Assembly (NCBI RefSeq): GCF_000372645.1
Contig: NZ_APMP01000002.1
Location: 1-64,000, forward strand
Reading direction: 5' to 3'
DNA: 64,000 bases
Origin: Caulobacter vibrioides OR37
Lineage (GTDB): Bacteria; Pseudomonadota; Alphaproteobacteria; Caulobacterales; Caulobacteraceae
Shown here: piece by piece, positions 8,683 through 17,508 of the stretch
How positions within the stretch are numbered: position 1 is the first letter of the stretch
How the letters are laid out: every line of letters starts with the position of its first letter
Notes under the pieces: generated by a model
Told to the model about the DNA's origin: nothing
What the model saw: the letters and a program-made list of their open reading frames with translations, nothing else
Databases searched by the model: none
Made by a program: the position numbers and the translations under genes

Positions 8683-8792
8683 GTCCCGCTCCCGCTTGCT
8701 TCAAGAGCATCGCTAGGGCGAGGTTGCGACAGTCTCGTGTCGGTCCGCCCTTAGGGGAACGCGCCGCTCATGGAGGGGCGTTGGCGGCGGAC

Positions 8793-9977
8793 CTAAAGGG
8801 GCCGGTTCGCGCTCCCCGCCGCGTCGCGCTTGATCTTCTTGGCCAGGCTCCATTTGTGGACCTCGGTCGGGCCGTCGTAGATGCGGAAGGCGCGGACCTC
8901 GCGGAACACCTGCTCGACGATGGTGTCGCCGGTGACGCCCGTACCGCCCATCACCTGGACGCAGCGATCGGCGATGCGCATCAGGGCCTCGCTGACGGCG
9001 ACCTTGGTCATCGAGCTTTCGGTGGTCCCCGGCGCGCCGGAATCGAGGACGTCGGCGCACCAGTCGATCATCAACTCGGCCTGTTTGAGCTCGATCAGGT
9101 TCTCGGCCAGCATGAAGCCGACGCCCTCGTGATCGATCAGCGGCTTGCCGAAGGCGTGGCGCTTGACCGCGTAGGCCGTGGCGATCTCGTGGGCCCGCGC
9201 GCAGGCGCCCAGCCAGCGCATGCAGTGGGTCAGGCGCGCCGGGGCCAGGCGCACCTGGGCCAGCTTGAAGCCGTCGCCCGGCTGGCCCAGGATCTGGTCG
9301 GCCGAAACGCGAAGACTCTCGATCGACACGACGGCGTGGCCGCCGGGCATGGAGCTGTCGATGGTGTCCAGCACCCGCTCGATACGGATGGCCGGATCGG
9401 GCAGGTCGACCAGGAACAGCGTGGCGCCGACCTCCGCCTTGGCCATGACGATGCCGACCTTGGCGCCGTCGGCGCCGGTGATGAAGGCCTTGCGGCCGTT
9501 GATCACCCAGTGATTGCCGTCCTGGGTCGCCGTGGTCATCAGCATCGACGGATCCGATCCCGCCCCGCCATCGGCGGCCGGCTCGGTCATGAAGAAGGCC
9601 GAGCGCGCCTCGCCGGCGATCAACGGCGCCAGGAAGCGCGCGCGCTGCTCGCTGGAGGCGGCCTTGCCCAGCAGGAACATGTTGCCTTCGTCGGGCGCGG
9701 CGACATTGACCGCCTGCGGTCCCAGCGGCGACAGGCCGGCGGCCCGCAGCACCTGGGCCGTCTCGTGGTGCGAGAGGTGCGAACCGTCCGCCAGGATGTG
9801 CGGGGTCAGCACCCCGGCCGCCCGGGCCTTGGCGCGCAGCTCGGCGATCAATGCGTCCGACGGACCATGCGCCCCGCGCCGAGGATCCTGCTCATAGGGG
9901 GCCACGACCTCGCGCACGAAGGCCTCGACCTTGGCGGCGATCGCCGCGCCCCTGGCGTCGTCTCGCGCCCCGCTCAT
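8793..9977 (-). CDS. Acyl-CoA dehydrogenase
   Basis: The 394-residue flavoprotein has the full acyl-CoA dehydrogenase layout: helical N-terminal domain, FFMTEPAADGGAGSDPS (about residues 135-150, FAD/substrate loop), GRKAFITGADGAK, and the C-terminal helical domain with QVMGGTGVTGDTIVEQVFREVRAFRIYDGPTEVH split across residues 340-375. It resembles the ACAD10/11-like branch. It would oxidise an acyl-CoA to the enoyl-CoA. Its ATG overlaps the stop of the upstream SDR gene as ATGA. It is the last gene of the thiolase-SDR-SDR-dehydrogenase operon governed by the TetR regulator at 13048. Longer in-frame versions run into the SDR gene and are rejected. Confidence 0.9.
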   Translation of the reverse strand: MSGARDDARGAAIAAKVEAFVREVVAPYEQDPRRGAHGPSDALIAELRAKARAAGVLTPHILADGSHLSHHETAQVLRAAGLSPLGPQAVNVAAPDEGNMFLLGKAASSEQRARFLAPLIAGEARSAFFMTEPAADGGAGSDPSMLMTTATQDGNHWVINGRKAFITGADGAKVGIVMAKAEVGATLFLVDLPDPAIRIERVLDTIDSSMPGGHAVVSIESLRVSADQILGQPGDGFKLAQVRLAPARLTHCMRWLGACARAHEIATAYAVKRHAFGKPLIDHEGVGFMLAENLIELKQAELMIDWCADVLDSGAPGTTESSMTKVAVSEALMRIADRCVQVMGGTGVTGDTIVEQVFREVRAFRIYDGPTEVHKWSLAKKIKRDAAGSANRPL

Positions 9978-10738
9978 AGCGATTGTCCGTCGTCGATGGT
10001 GAAGTCCGCGCCGGTGACGCCCTTGCTCTCGTCGGACAGCAGATAGACCAGCATCGGGTCCAGGGCGTCCTCGTCCAGCATCCGACGGCGCGGCCATTTG
10101 CCGATCTGCTTGCGACCGCCCTCGGTCTCGAACCAGTCGCCGGCCAGCTCGGACTTGATGTAGCCGGGACAGAGGTTGTTGACGTTGGGCCCATGCCGCG
10201 CCCATTCGCGCGCCAGATGCCGGCCCATATGGCTGACGGCGGCCTTGGAGGCGCTGTAGGCCGTCACACCCGGCGTCACCATCCTGGCGGTGATCGACGA
10301 GACCAGCACGACTCGGCCGCGCTCGGCGATCCCGGCCTTCCGCATCCGCCGCGCGCCCTCGCGCGCGGTCAGGAACACGCCGCGCACATTGACCGCGAAC
10401 ACCTGGTCGAAGTCCTCGACGGCGATCTCCTCGGCCAGGCCGTCGGCGGTGATCCCGGCATTGGCCACGACGCCGTCGACCGGCCCGAAGGCGGCCTCGG
10501 CGGCGTCGTAAGCGGCGATGGTCGAGGCTTCGCTGGCGACGTCCAGGGCCACGGCCAGGCAACGCCCGCCCTCGGCCACGATGTCGTCGCGCAGCGCCTC
10601 CAGCCGGTCCACGCGCCGCGCGCCGATCACCACCGCCGCGCCCTCGGCGGCCGCGACGCGGGCGAACCGCGCGCCGATTCCCGAGGAGGCGCCGGTGATC
10701 AGCACCGTGCGGCCAGCCAGTCGCTGGGTCTTGCTCAT
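9974..10738 (-). CDS. Short-chain dehydrogenase/reductase
   Basis: A classical SDR of 254 residues: cofactor glycine motif TGASSGIG at 15-22, NAG at about 93-95, catalytic Ser in VSSITAR and YSASK at about 160-164. The C-terminus (DFTIDDGQSL) is typical of FabG-like reductases. It sits 66 bases after another SDR gene and overlaps the dehydrogenase gene downstream, so it belongs to the same acyl-CoA operon and may act on a 3-oxoacyl or 3-hydroxyacyl intermediate. The exact substrate is inferred from context only. Confidence 0.88.
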   Translation of the reverse strand: MSKTQRLAGRTVLITGASSGIGARFARVAAAEGAAVVIGARRVDRLEALRDDIVAEGGRCLAVALDVASEASTIAAYDAAEAAFGPVDGVVANAGITADGLAEEIAVEDFDQVFAVNVRGVFLTAREGARRMRKAGIAERGRVVLVSSITARMVTPGVTAYSASKAAVSHMGRHLAREWARHGPNVNNLCPGYIKSELAGDWFETEGGRKQIGKWPRRRMLDEDALDPMLVYLLSDESKGVTGADFTIDDGQSL

Positions 10739-10804
10739 GTCGGTCCCCCGTCGGATCGAGCGCGTTCGAACGGCTTGCCGCTCATGCCTTCAGCGTGACG
10801 CCGA

Positions 10805-11587
10805 CTATCGCGGCGCCATGCGGATGCCGCCGTCGAGGCGGACGTCCTCGCCGTTGAAGTAGCCGCAGGTGATCATGGTCACCGCCAGCTGGGCGTATTC
10901 CTCGGGGTTGCCCAGGCGCTTGGGGAACGGCACCGAGGCCGCCAGGCCCGCCTTCACCGCCTCGGGCGCGCCGTTCATCAGCGGGGTGTTGAAGATCCCC
11001 GGCAGGATGGTGTTGACGCGGATGCCCTCGCCCATCAGGTCGCGAGCGATCGGCAGGGTCATGCCGACCACGCCGCCCTTCGACGCCGAATAGGCCGCCT
11101 GGCCCATCTGGCCGTCCTCGGCCGCCACCGAGGCGGTGTTGACGATCGCGCCGCGCTCGCCGTCCTCCAGCGGCGCCAGGTCCAGCATCCCCTTGGCCGA
11201 CTTGGCGATGCAGCGGAACGTGCCCACCAGGTTGATCTGGATGATGCGGTCGAAGGCGTCGAGCGGGAAGTGCTTGGTCTCGCCGGTGGCCTTGTCGCGG
11301 CTGGCGGTCTTGGCCGCGTTGCCGGTGCCGGCGCAATTGACCAGGATCCGCTCCTGCCCATGGGCGGCGCGGGCCTTCTCGAAACCGGCGTCGACGTCGG
11401 CGTCGCTGGTCACGTTGACCTTGCAGAACACCCCGCCGATCTCCTTGGCGACTTCCTCGCCCCGCGCTTCGTTCATGTCGAAGATCGCGACCTTCACCCC
11501 TTGGGCCGCCAGGGCGCGGGCGGTCGCCTCGCCCAGCCCCGAAGCGCCCCCCGTGACGACGGCGGCGACGGTGTTGTCCAGTTTCAT
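10805..11587 (-). CDS. SDR, 3-hydroxyacyl-CoA dehydrogenase type II-like
   Basis: The 260-residue protein carries TGGASGLG at 12-19, NCAG at about 85-88, and YSASKGG at about 166-172. The extended stretch between residues 92 and 110 (ASRDKATGETKHFPLDAFDRII region) and the LPGIFNTPLM motif match the HSD10 branch, which oxidises 3-hydroxyacyl-CoA with NAD. Position nine bases after a thiolase gene fits the last two steps of beta-oxidation: this enzyme makes the 3-ketoacyl-CoA that the thiolase cleaves. Substrate range is not visible. Confidence 0.9.
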   Translation of the reverse strand: MKLDNTVAAVVTGGASGLGEATARALAAQGVKVAIFDMNEARGEEVAKEIGGVFCKVNVTSDADVDAGFEKARAAHGQERILVNCAGTGNAAKTASRDKATGETKHFPLDAFDRIIQINLVGTFRCIAKSAKGMLDLAPLEDGERGAIVNTASVAAEDGQMGQAAYSASKGGVVGMTLPIARDLMGEGIRVNTILPGIFNTPLMNGAPEAVKAGLAASVPFPKRLGNPEEYAQLAVTMITCGYFNGEDVRLDGGIRMAPR

Positions 11588-11596
11588 GAGCGTTTC

Positions 11597-12856
11597 CTAG
11601 GCTTGCAGGCGTTCGATGATGATGGCCGGGGCCATGCCGCCGGCCGCGCACATGGTGACCAGGCCGTAGCGGCCGCCGGTCCGTTCCAGCTCGTCCAGCA
11701 CCGTGCCGATCAGGATCGCGCCCGTGGCGCCGATGGGGTGGCCCAGGGCGATGGCGCCGCCATTGACGTTGACCTTCGAGCGATCGAGTTTCAGGTCACG
11801 GATGAACTTCTCGGCGACGACGGCGAAGGCCTCGTTGATTTCCCAAAGATCGATGTCCTCGACCGTCAGGCCCGCCTTGGCCAGCACCTTGCGCGCGGCC
11901 GGGACCGGGGCGTTCAGCATCAGGGTCGGATCATCGCCCATATTGGCCATGGCCACGACGCGCGCGCGGGCCTTCAGCCCGTGCTTTTCGGCATAGGCCG
12001 GCGAGGCCAGCAGCACCGCCGCCGCGCCGTCCACCACGCCCGAGGAATTGCCGGCGTGGTGCACATGCTCGATCTTCAGGTCCGGATAGCGACGGTTGAT
12101 CTGCTTACGGAAGGTCGAGCCCTTGTCGTCATAGGGGAAGTCAGCGATCGCCGTAAAGGCCGGCTTCAGCTGGGCCAAACCCTCGGCGGTCGTTTCGGGG
12201 CGCGGATATTCGTCATGGTCCAGCGCCACCGCGCCGTCCTCGTTCAGGACCGGCACGATCGACTTGGAGAACCGTCCTTCGGCGATGGCGCGGGCGGCGC
12301 GCTTCTGGCTCTCCAGGCCCAGGGCGTCGAGCTCCTCGCGGGTGATGCCCTCCAGGCTGGCGATGGCGTCGCCGCAGATCCCCTGGTGCGACTGCGGATG
12401 CAGGTCGTCGAGGTGGGGGTTGCCCGAGCCCATCAGCGCCGGCGGGAAGCCGGCCGCCTGCTCCTGGGCGGCCATGGCGGCGGTCAGGCTCATCATCTCG
12501 ACGCCGCCGGCGACGATCAGGTCTTCCATGCCGCTCATGATCTGGGCGGCCGCCAGGTTCACCGTGGTGATGCCGCCGCCGCAGAAGCGGTCCAGCGTCA
12601 TGCCCGAGGCCTTGATGTCGTAGCCGGCGTCCAGCGCCGCCATGCGGCCCAGATCGCCGCCCTGCTTGCCCTTCTGGGTCGAGGTCGACCAGATCACGTC
12701 GTCGACCTCGGCGGTGTTGAGATTGTTGCGCTCGGCGATGGCCTTCAGGACCGTGGCCGCCAGATGCTGCGGATGCAGGTGCGCCAAGGCGCCCTTGCCC
12801 ACCTTGCCGACGCCGCGGGGCGTGCGCACCGCGTCGATGATTAGCGCCTCGGCCAT
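11597..12856 (-). CDS. Acetyl-CoA C-acyltransferase (thiolase)
   Basis: The 419-residue protein has all thiolase hallmarks: N-terminal [16 protein letters not shown], active-site cysteine in [13 protein letters not shown] (about residue 90), [18 protein letters not shown] with the catalytic His (about 365-380), and the second cysteine in [11 protein letters not shown]. It releases acetyl-CoA from a 3-ketoacyl-CoA. First gene of a four-gene operon with two SDRs and an acyl-CoA dehydrogenase; a palindromic operator candidate lies 38-59 bases upstream of its start. Confidence 0.92.
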   Translation of the reverse strand: MAEALIIDAVRTPRGVGKVGKGALAHLHPQHLAATVLKAIAERNNLNTAEVDDVIWSTSTQKGKQGGDLGRMAALDAGYDIKASGMTLDRFCGGGITTVNLAAAQIMSGMEDLIVAGGVEMMSLTAAMAAQEQAAGFPPALMGSGNPHLDDLHPQSHQGICGDAIASLEGITREELDALGLESQKRAARAIAEGRFSKSIVPVLNEDGAVALDHDEYPRPETTAEGLAQLKPAFTAIADFPYDDKGSTFRKQINRRYPDLKIEHVHHAGNSSGVVDGAAAVLLASPAYAEKHGLKARARVVAMANMGDDPTLMLNAPVPAARKVLAKAGLTVEDIDLWEINEAFAVVAEKFIRDLKLDRSKVNVNGGAIALGHPIGATGAILIGTVLDELERTGGRYGLVTMCAAGGMAPAIIIERLQA

Positions 12857-12893
12857 GGCCGTCTCCTCCTGGTGCGTGTTCTGTTCTCGGACA

Positions 12894-12915
12894 AGCGATT
12901 AATCGCTCGATTAAT
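12894..12915. promoter_or_regulatory. Palindromic operator upstream of the thiolase operon
   Basis: Positions 12898-12915 read ATTAATCG, CT, CGATTAAT, a perfect 8-2-8 inverted repeat; an overlapping perfect 14-base palindrome AGCGATTAATCGCT covers 12894-12907. This AT-rich site in a GC-rich gap between the operon and a TetR gene is a likely TetR-type operator. A related string lies before the TetR gene at 13719. Confidence 0.75.
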
Positions 12916-13047
12916 TTCGGTCAAGAGGCGCTCCCGGATCGAGGCGAGGACCGAAACCTCGGCCTCTCTTGAGTGCGCCAACAAGTGTTTGAAGATTGGA
13001 GCCCCGTTATCGTTGCGGAACGCAAGCCCTATCGTGGCGCGCACGGT

Positions 13048-13692
13048 TCAGACCGCGCGCGGCCGCGCCAGAACGCCGTGGAACACGAGATCCAGCACGT
13101 GCTGGACGTACTGTTGGCGCACCTGCTCGGTCAGCTCCGACAGCCCCAGCGTCGTGGGCAGCGAGTAGCCCGCGTAGAAGACGTGCTCGCAGGCTCCGAC
13201 GACGCTGTAGTACAGCATCCCCGGGTCCATGGGCCGGAACGCGCCCTCGGCCACGCCCTGGGCGACCATGGCGCGATACGCCGCGACCATCGGCTCGACG
13301 AAGATCTTCGCCACCTTCTGGCTCGAGGCCGGGTCGCCGCGCGCGATCATGTAGTTGATCAGGCGGTTCAGATACGGCGAGCGGTAATAGGTGTTGATAA
13401 TGCCGCCAATATGGATGCGCAGCTTCTGCTCGGCCGGGATCTCCATGGCGACCAGATTGGCCAGATCGGCCATCGAGCGCTCGGCCACGCGTTCCAGCAG
13501 GGCCAGCAACAGCCCTTCCTTGCCGCCGAAATAGTATTTGATCAGCGCCGAGTTCAGGCCCGAGGTCTTGGCGATCTCGCTCAGCGAGACCTCGATCGTC
13601 GACCGCTCCGACAGAAGGCTGGCCGTCGCGTCGAGCAGCGCCAAGCGTGAGTCGCGCCGCTCCCCCATGTCTCCGCCCTTGGTCCGCGCCAT
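13048..13692 (-). CDS. TetR/AcrR-family transcriptional regulator
   Basis: The 214-residue protein has a TetR N-terminal helix-turn-helix at about residues 18-60 (ATASLLSERS, VSLSEIAKTSGLNSALIKYYFGGKEGLLLALL in part) and an all-helical ligand domain after it. It is encoded upstream of, and in the same direction as, the acyl-CoA operon, with 190 bases between containing the palindrome at 12894. By analogy with fatty-acid regulators of this family it probably represses that operon and itself, released by an acyl-CoA. That ligand is inference. An internal ATG at residue 9 is an alternative start. Confidence 0.88.
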   Translation of the reverse strand: MARTKGGDMGERRDSRLALLDATASLLSERSTIEVSLSEIAKTSGLNSALIKYYFGGKEGLLLALLERVAERSMADLANLVAMEIPAEQKLRIHIGGIINTYYRSPYLNRLINYMIARGDPASSQKVAKIFVEPMVAAYRAMVAQGVAEGAFRPMDPGMLYYSVVGACEHVFYAGYSLPTTLGLSELTEQVRQQYVQHVLDLVFHGVLARPRAV

Positions 13693-13718
13693 CGATCACC
13701 CCGCCCCGTCGCGCCTCA

Positions 13719-13735
13719 ACTAATCGATTGACTAG
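13719..13735. promoter_or_regulatory. Operator-like sequence upstream of the TetR gene
   Basis: ACTAATCGATTGACTAG contains the half-site TAATCG shared with the palindrome at 12898 and a central AATCGATT. It lies 27 bases upstream of the TetR start codon, fitting autoregulation. The dyad is less perfect than the other site. Confidence 0.45.
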
Positions 13736-13740
13736 AAAGG

Positions 13741-13925
13741 TCAACCGGCGAGCGGGAATAACACACACTTGGCGGCGGAGGCTTCGCGAAGCTTGGCGAG
13801 ATAGTCCTCGGCGCGCCTGTGTATCGTGTTGCGACGGCTCGAAAGCCCTCGAACGTGTTGAAGAAGCAGTCGACGAGGTTCGCTAGCGATAGAGGAGGCC
13901 GCTGAAGGCGGGGACGTTCTCGCGC
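13741..13925 (-). pseudogene. Remnant of an IS5-type transposase, C-terminal end, frameshifted
   Basis: In one frame the minus strand gives LANLVDCFFNTFEGFRAVATRY, split here as a match to the LVErFFnrlKhFRavATRY block of IS5/IS427-type DDE transposases. After a frameshift near 13815 the next frame continues RRAEDYLAKLREASAAK and ends at a stop at 13741, matching the usual C-terminus. A third frame upstream gives ENVPAFSGLLYR, again as in the family. At least two shifts and loss of the rest of the gene mark it as dead. No terminal inverted repeats were found. Confidence 0.7.
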
Positions 13926-13954
13926 TTCAAACCTCCCGTCCCAATAGACTTGAA

Positions 13955-14542
13955 TCAGCCTCGATCCGTCTCGGGTTCCGTGACCTGGAGTCTCCGTCCG
14001 CTCCGCCGCGCGCGCCACTGCTCGGCCGTCTGCCCCCAGAACTCCACCTTGCTGGCTTCATAGGGCGGCGGCAGCCAGCCCGGGCCTCGGTTGGTCGCCC
14101 CCAGCCGCTGGGCCACCTTCTGGGACGGCGTGTTCAGCGGATCGATGCAGTGGATGATGTCGGTCCATCCCAGGTGGTCGACAGCCCAGTCCATGCTCGC
14201 CTCGGCGGCCTCCACGGCATAGCCCTTGCCCCAGGCCGAGGGGTGCAGGCCCCAACCGATCTCGGTCCCCGGCCAGCCCTCCGGGACCCAGGGTCCGATG
14301 CGGCCCACCCAGGCGCCGCTCGCCTTTTCGATCACCGAGAACATGCTAAAGCCGCTCAAGGCCCAGGCGCCGGCCACCGACGCCATGCCCCGCCAGGCCG
14401 CCGCGCGCGACTGGGTCCCGCCGATGTGACGCGCCGCCGTCTCGTCGGCCATCATCTCGGCCCAGCCGTCCAGGTCGGCGGCGGCGGTCGGCCGCAGGAT
14501 CAGGCGCGATGTCTCCAGCGTCGGCCCAGGCGCTATCCGCAT
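13955..14542 (-). CDS. GNAT-family N-acetyltransferase
   Basis: The 195-residue protein fits the RimJ/RimL-like GNAT branch: TSRLILRPTAAADLDGW at the start, GRIGPWVPEGWPGTEIGWGLHPSAWGKGYAVEA across residues 76-110 with the acetyl-CoA loop (WGKGYA), and NTPSQKVAQRLGA. A good site (AGGGGGAG) precedes the ATG. It would acetylate an amine of a protein or small molecule; the target is unknown. It lies 15 bases beyond the mtgA stop on the same strand in reverse order, so mtgA may be cotranscribed upstream of it. Confidence 0.85.
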   Translation of the reverse strand: MRIAPGPTLETSRLILRPTAAADLDGWAEMMADETAARHIGGTQSRAAAWRGMASVAGAWALSGFSMFSVIEKASGAWVGRIGPWVPEGWPGTEIGWGLHPSAWGKGYAVEAAEASMDWAVDHLGWTDIIHCIDPLNTPSQKVAQRLGATNRGPGWLPPPYEASKVEFWGQTAEQWRARRSGRRLQVTEPETDRG

Positions 14543-14557
14543 GAGACGTCTCCCCCT

Positions 14558-15238
14558 CTAATCCGTCACGCAGTCGGCCAGGCCGTCGCGGCGCACCGCG
14601 CCCGAGGCCTTGCCGATCTTCTGGCTGCGCTTGGCGACATAGCGCCCCGGCTTGACGGCGTTCCACTTCAACGGGCTGGGCAGGATCGCCGCCAGGCGCG
14701 AGGCCTGGGCCGGCGTCAGCTTGTCGGCGTCGACGCCGAAATAGCGCTGCGAGGCCGCCTGGGCGCCATAAATGCCCGAGCCGAACTCGATCGAGTTCAT
14801 ATAGACCTCCATGATCCGCTGCTTGCCCCACAGCGTCTCGATCAGCACCGTGAACCAGGCCTCCAGCCCCTTGCGGACATAGGAGCGGCCCGGCCACAGG
14901 AAGACGTTCTTGGCGGTCTGCTGACTGATCGTCGAACCGCCGCGAATCTTCTTGCCGGCCTCGTTGTTCTCATAGGCCTTCTGCAGGGCGTCGAAGTCGA
15001 AGCCGTGATGCTCGCAGAAGCGGGCGTCCTCCGCGGCGATCAGCGCGCGCGGCAAGGCCGGAGCGACCTTGTGGATGCCGCGCCAGCGGTGGTCCAGCCC
15101 CCGCCCTTCGATCGCCCGGATCACCATCAGCGGCGTCACCGGCGGCGGGATGAAGCGATAGAGCAGCACGGTCGCGATCGGTCCCGCCACCAGGACGATG
15201 AACAAAGCCAGCGCGATGTTACGCAGAAGCCGCCGCAC
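14558..15238 (-). CDS. mtgA: Monofunctional peptidoglycan transglycosylase
   Basis: A family 51 glycosyltransferase: one N-terminal membrane segment ([19 protein letters not shown]), then [16 protein letters not shown] with the catalytic Glu, [12 protein letters not shown], and [27 protein letters not shown] in the usual order. It polymerises lipid II into glycan strands at the inner membrane. I chose the GTG at 15238 because GAGGGG lies seven bases before it and it leaves room for promoters toward the divergent nitroreductase. The ATG at 15316 would add 26 residues and leave only 27 bases between divergent starts. Length of 226 residues is normal for the family. Confidence 0.85.
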   Translation of the reverse strand: MRRLLRNIALALFIVLVAGPIATVLLYRFIPPPVTPLMVIRAIEGRGLDHRWRGIHKVAPALPRALIAAEDARFCEHHGFDFDALQKAYENNEAGKKIRGGSTISQQTAKNVFLWPGRSYVRKGLEAWFTVLIETLWGKQRIMEVYMNSIEFGSGIYGAQAASQRYFGVDADKLTPAQASRLAAILPSPLKWNAVKPGRYVAKRSQKIGKASGAVRRDGLADCVTD

Positions 15239-15343
15239 GAAACGCCCCTCGAAGTCCTGCTTGTCTTTACGCTGCGGACGGATGCTAACCAGAGCGGCCG
15301 CCGCTGTCGCGGGCATAAGAGCACAGGGTTAAGGGAGCCTTCG

Positions 15344-16006
15344 ATGGACGTGATCGACGCCGTCAACCGCCGCATGTCGGTGCGGGCCTTCAAGCCCGAT
15401 CCGGTCGATCCGGGCCTGATCCGCGAGCTCCTGGAAGCCGCCGCCCGCGCGCCGTCCGGCGGCAACCTCCAGCCCTGGCGCGTGCAGGTGGTCGCCGGCG
15501 CGCCGCTGGAGGCCCTGAAGGCCGCCATGCTGACCCGCGCCGCCTCTCCCGACCCCACCGAATACGACGTCTATCCGGCCAATCTTTGGGAGCCTCTGCG
15601 CTCGCGCCGCTTCCAGGTCGGCGAGGACATGTACGGGGCGCTGGGCATCCCGCGCGAGGACAAGCTGGCGCGCCTGCAATGGTTCGCCAACAACGGTCAG
15701 GGCTTCGGCGCGCCGGTGCAGCTGTTCTTCTCGATCGACCGCCGTTGCGGTCCGCCGCAGTGGAGCGACGTCGGGATGCTGATGCAGACCTTCATGCTGC
15801 TGGCCGTCGAGCGCGGCCTCGACACCTGCCCGCAGGAGTTCTGGTCGCACTACAACAAGCTGGTCGACGAGCATGTCGGCCTGCCCGAGGGCCACATGCT
15901 GTTCTCCGGCATGGCCCTGGGCTACCGCGACGCGGACGCGCCGGTGAACAACTTCCGTTCGCGACGGGCGCCGTTCGAGGAGTGGGCGGAGATGAAGGGG
16001 TTTTAA
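15344..16006 (+). CDS. Nitroreductase-family flavoprotein
   Basis: The 220-residue protein matches the FMN nitroreductase fold: RRMSVRAFKPDPVD at 8-21 with FMN-phosphate-binding arginines, APSGGNLQPWRVQVV at about 36-50, and GLDTCPQEFWSHY near residue 165, then GMALGYRDADAPVNNFRSRR. It probably reduces quinones, nitro compounds or enals with NAD(P)H; no substrate can be named. The ATG at 15344 follows AAGGGAG. Divergent from mtgA. Confidence 0.88.
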   Translation: MDVIDAVNRRMSVRAFKPDPVDPGLIRELLEAAARAPSGGNLQPWRVQVVAGAPLEALKAAMLTRAASPDPTEYDVYPANLWEPLRSRRFQVGEDMYGALGIPREDKLARLQWFANNGQGFGAPVQLFFSIDRRCGPPQWSDVGMLMQTFMLLAVERGLDTCPQEFWSHYNKLVDEHVGLPEGHMLFSGMALGYRDADAPVNNFRSRRAPFEEWAEMKGF

Positions 16007-16015
16007 AGTCTCACT

Positions 16016-16195
16016 TCCCCGGCGAATGCCGGGGGCCCGGATGCCAAAGCGCGGGGTCTGATTGGAAGGGCTCTAAATCAAATGCTTAGAGCGTGAGATA
16101 AGCTGAAACCGGTTCCCACTTTCAGCCTCACGCTCTAATGCCCCCACCTCGGCGCCTTTCCATCTGGGTCCCGGCATTCGCCGGGAAGTTCGGCG
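16016..16195. repeat. Pair of GAATGCCGGG palindromic repeats flanking a long hairpin
   Basis: CCCGGCGAATGCCGGG at about 16019-16034 and its inverse CCCGGCATTCGCCGGG at about 16169-16184 form a large inverted pair. Between them, arms AGAGCGTGAG (16088-16097) and CTCACGCTCT (16127-16136), with inner GCTGAAA/TTTCAGC, make a long hairpin. Both units recur elsewhere in the window. Confidence 0.8.
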
Positions 16196-16202
16196 TATAA
16201 CT

Positions 16203-17249
16203 TCACCCCGCGAACTGGCGCGGACCGCTCAGGTCCGGGATCTCCAGCACGCCCGCCTCGCCGTTCTCGTCGCCCCAGGCGAAGAACTTGCCGTCGGCGC
16301 TGGTGGAGAGGGCGCTGATCGGGGCGCCCTTCTCGGCCTTCAGGGTCTCGATGCGGCCGTTGCGCATGTGGGCGGCCCAAATCTTACCGTTGTCCTGGCC
16401 GGCCAGGCACACCGGCTGGGCGTCGATCCCCGCCACCCGCACCACCATCGAATCGCGCGAGAAACCGATCTCGGCGGCTTCCTTGCCCATCGGGCCGTTG
16501 GCGCCGGCGAACGGCCAGATGACCGCGCCCGAGGCCCCGGCCGTGGCCAGCAGATTGCCCTTGTCGAAGAAGGCCAGGCTCTTGATCTTGGCCGGATAGC
16601 CGCCCATCCGCATGTCCTTGCCGTCCGACAGCCGCCAGCCGTGCAGCTGATTCTCCTGCATCGACGAGATCAGGAACTTGCCGTCGGGGCTGAAGGCCGC
16701 GGCGATGTGGCTGCCGGCCCACTTCAGCAGGGTGGGCTTCTGGTCGGCGATCCGCGCGTACCACAGCTGGGCCCCGCCATAGGTGGCGCTGGCCAGGCGG
16801 CGGCCCTTGGGCTCGAAGGCCAGGCCCGACACCGTCTTCTCGTGCGCGAACACGCGCGCGAAGGCCGGGTCGGCGGCGTCGCGGACATGGACCTCCTTGC
16901 CGGCCGTGAAGGCGATCAGGCCCGAGGCGGCGCTGGTCGCCACGTGCTCGATCCACTTGCCCTTCAGCTCGGCGATCACCGTGGCGATGACCTCGCCCTG
17001 GTCGATGCGGCTCCACACCACGCGGCCGTCGTCGCCGCCCGTGACGACGCCCAGCCCGCTGGGATGGACGGCGGCGGCCAGAACGGCCCCGCCCCCTAAG
17101 CCGCCCATCTGGGGACCGCCATGGGCCTCGACCGTGACGAATCCCTCGTCGGTTCGCAGGCGCACGGTGCCGTCGCCCAGGGCGAAGGCGGCCCGGCCAG
17201 CGCGGTCGAACAGGGCGTCGGTGACGAAGGCGTCGAAAGAAAAGATCAT
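16203..17249 (-). CDS. WD40-repeat protein
   Basis: The 348-residue protein from the ATG at 17249 consists of seven-or-so propeller blades with WD40-like endings: VVTGGDDGRVVWSRI, LASATYGGAQLWYAR, ISSMQENQLHGWRL, LATAGASGAVIWPF, FFAWGDENGEAGVLEI. No signal peptide or extra domain is seen, so it is probably a cytoplasmic scaffold of unknown partner. Upstream in-frame ATG at 17372 would add 41 low-complexity residues and is less likely. The C-terminal end abuts a repeat cluster. Confidence 0.8.
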   Translation of the reverse strand: MIFSFDAFVTDALFDRAGRAAFALGDGTVRLRTDEGFVTVEAHGGPQMGGLGGGAVLAAAVHPSGLGVVTGGDDGRVVWSRIDQGEVIATVIAELKGKWIEHVATSAASGLIAFTAGKEVHVRDAADPAFARVFAHEKTVSGLAFEPKGRRLASATYGGAQLWYARIADQKPTLLKWAGSHIAAAFSPDGKFLISSMQENQLHGWRLSDGKDMRMGGYPAKIKSLAFFDKGNLLATAGASGAVIWPFAGANGPMGKEAAEIGFSRDSMVVRVAGIDAQPVCLAGQDNGKIWAAHMRNGRIETLKAEKGAPISALSTSADGKFFAWGDENGEAGVLEIPDLSGPRQFAG

Positions 17250-17508
17250 GCGCGCGAGATAAGGCGCCGAGGCCGCGACGGCCAGACTCTTTCCAAAACC
17301 CCGCCCATCCCGCCCATTTCGCGCCGCGCGCGAGCCGAACGCGCGCGCGGCGCCCATCAGAACGGCGTTCATCCAAAAAGAGTCGAAAAGGGGTTGCCAT
17401 CGCGGCGCGTCGTCGGGCTTTACTTCCGCGCCCGTCTGCGCCAGACGTGGCTCGGTAACGACATTTCAGGCGCGCGCGATGGCGCGGCCTTTGGGAGACA
17501 GTCAGGCT

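Noticed and set aside
7111-8754. 547-codon open frame on the plus strand
   Set aside because: It lies antisense to the phosphoesterase gene, is rich in Arg, Gly and Ala without family motifs, and arises from third-position GC bias.
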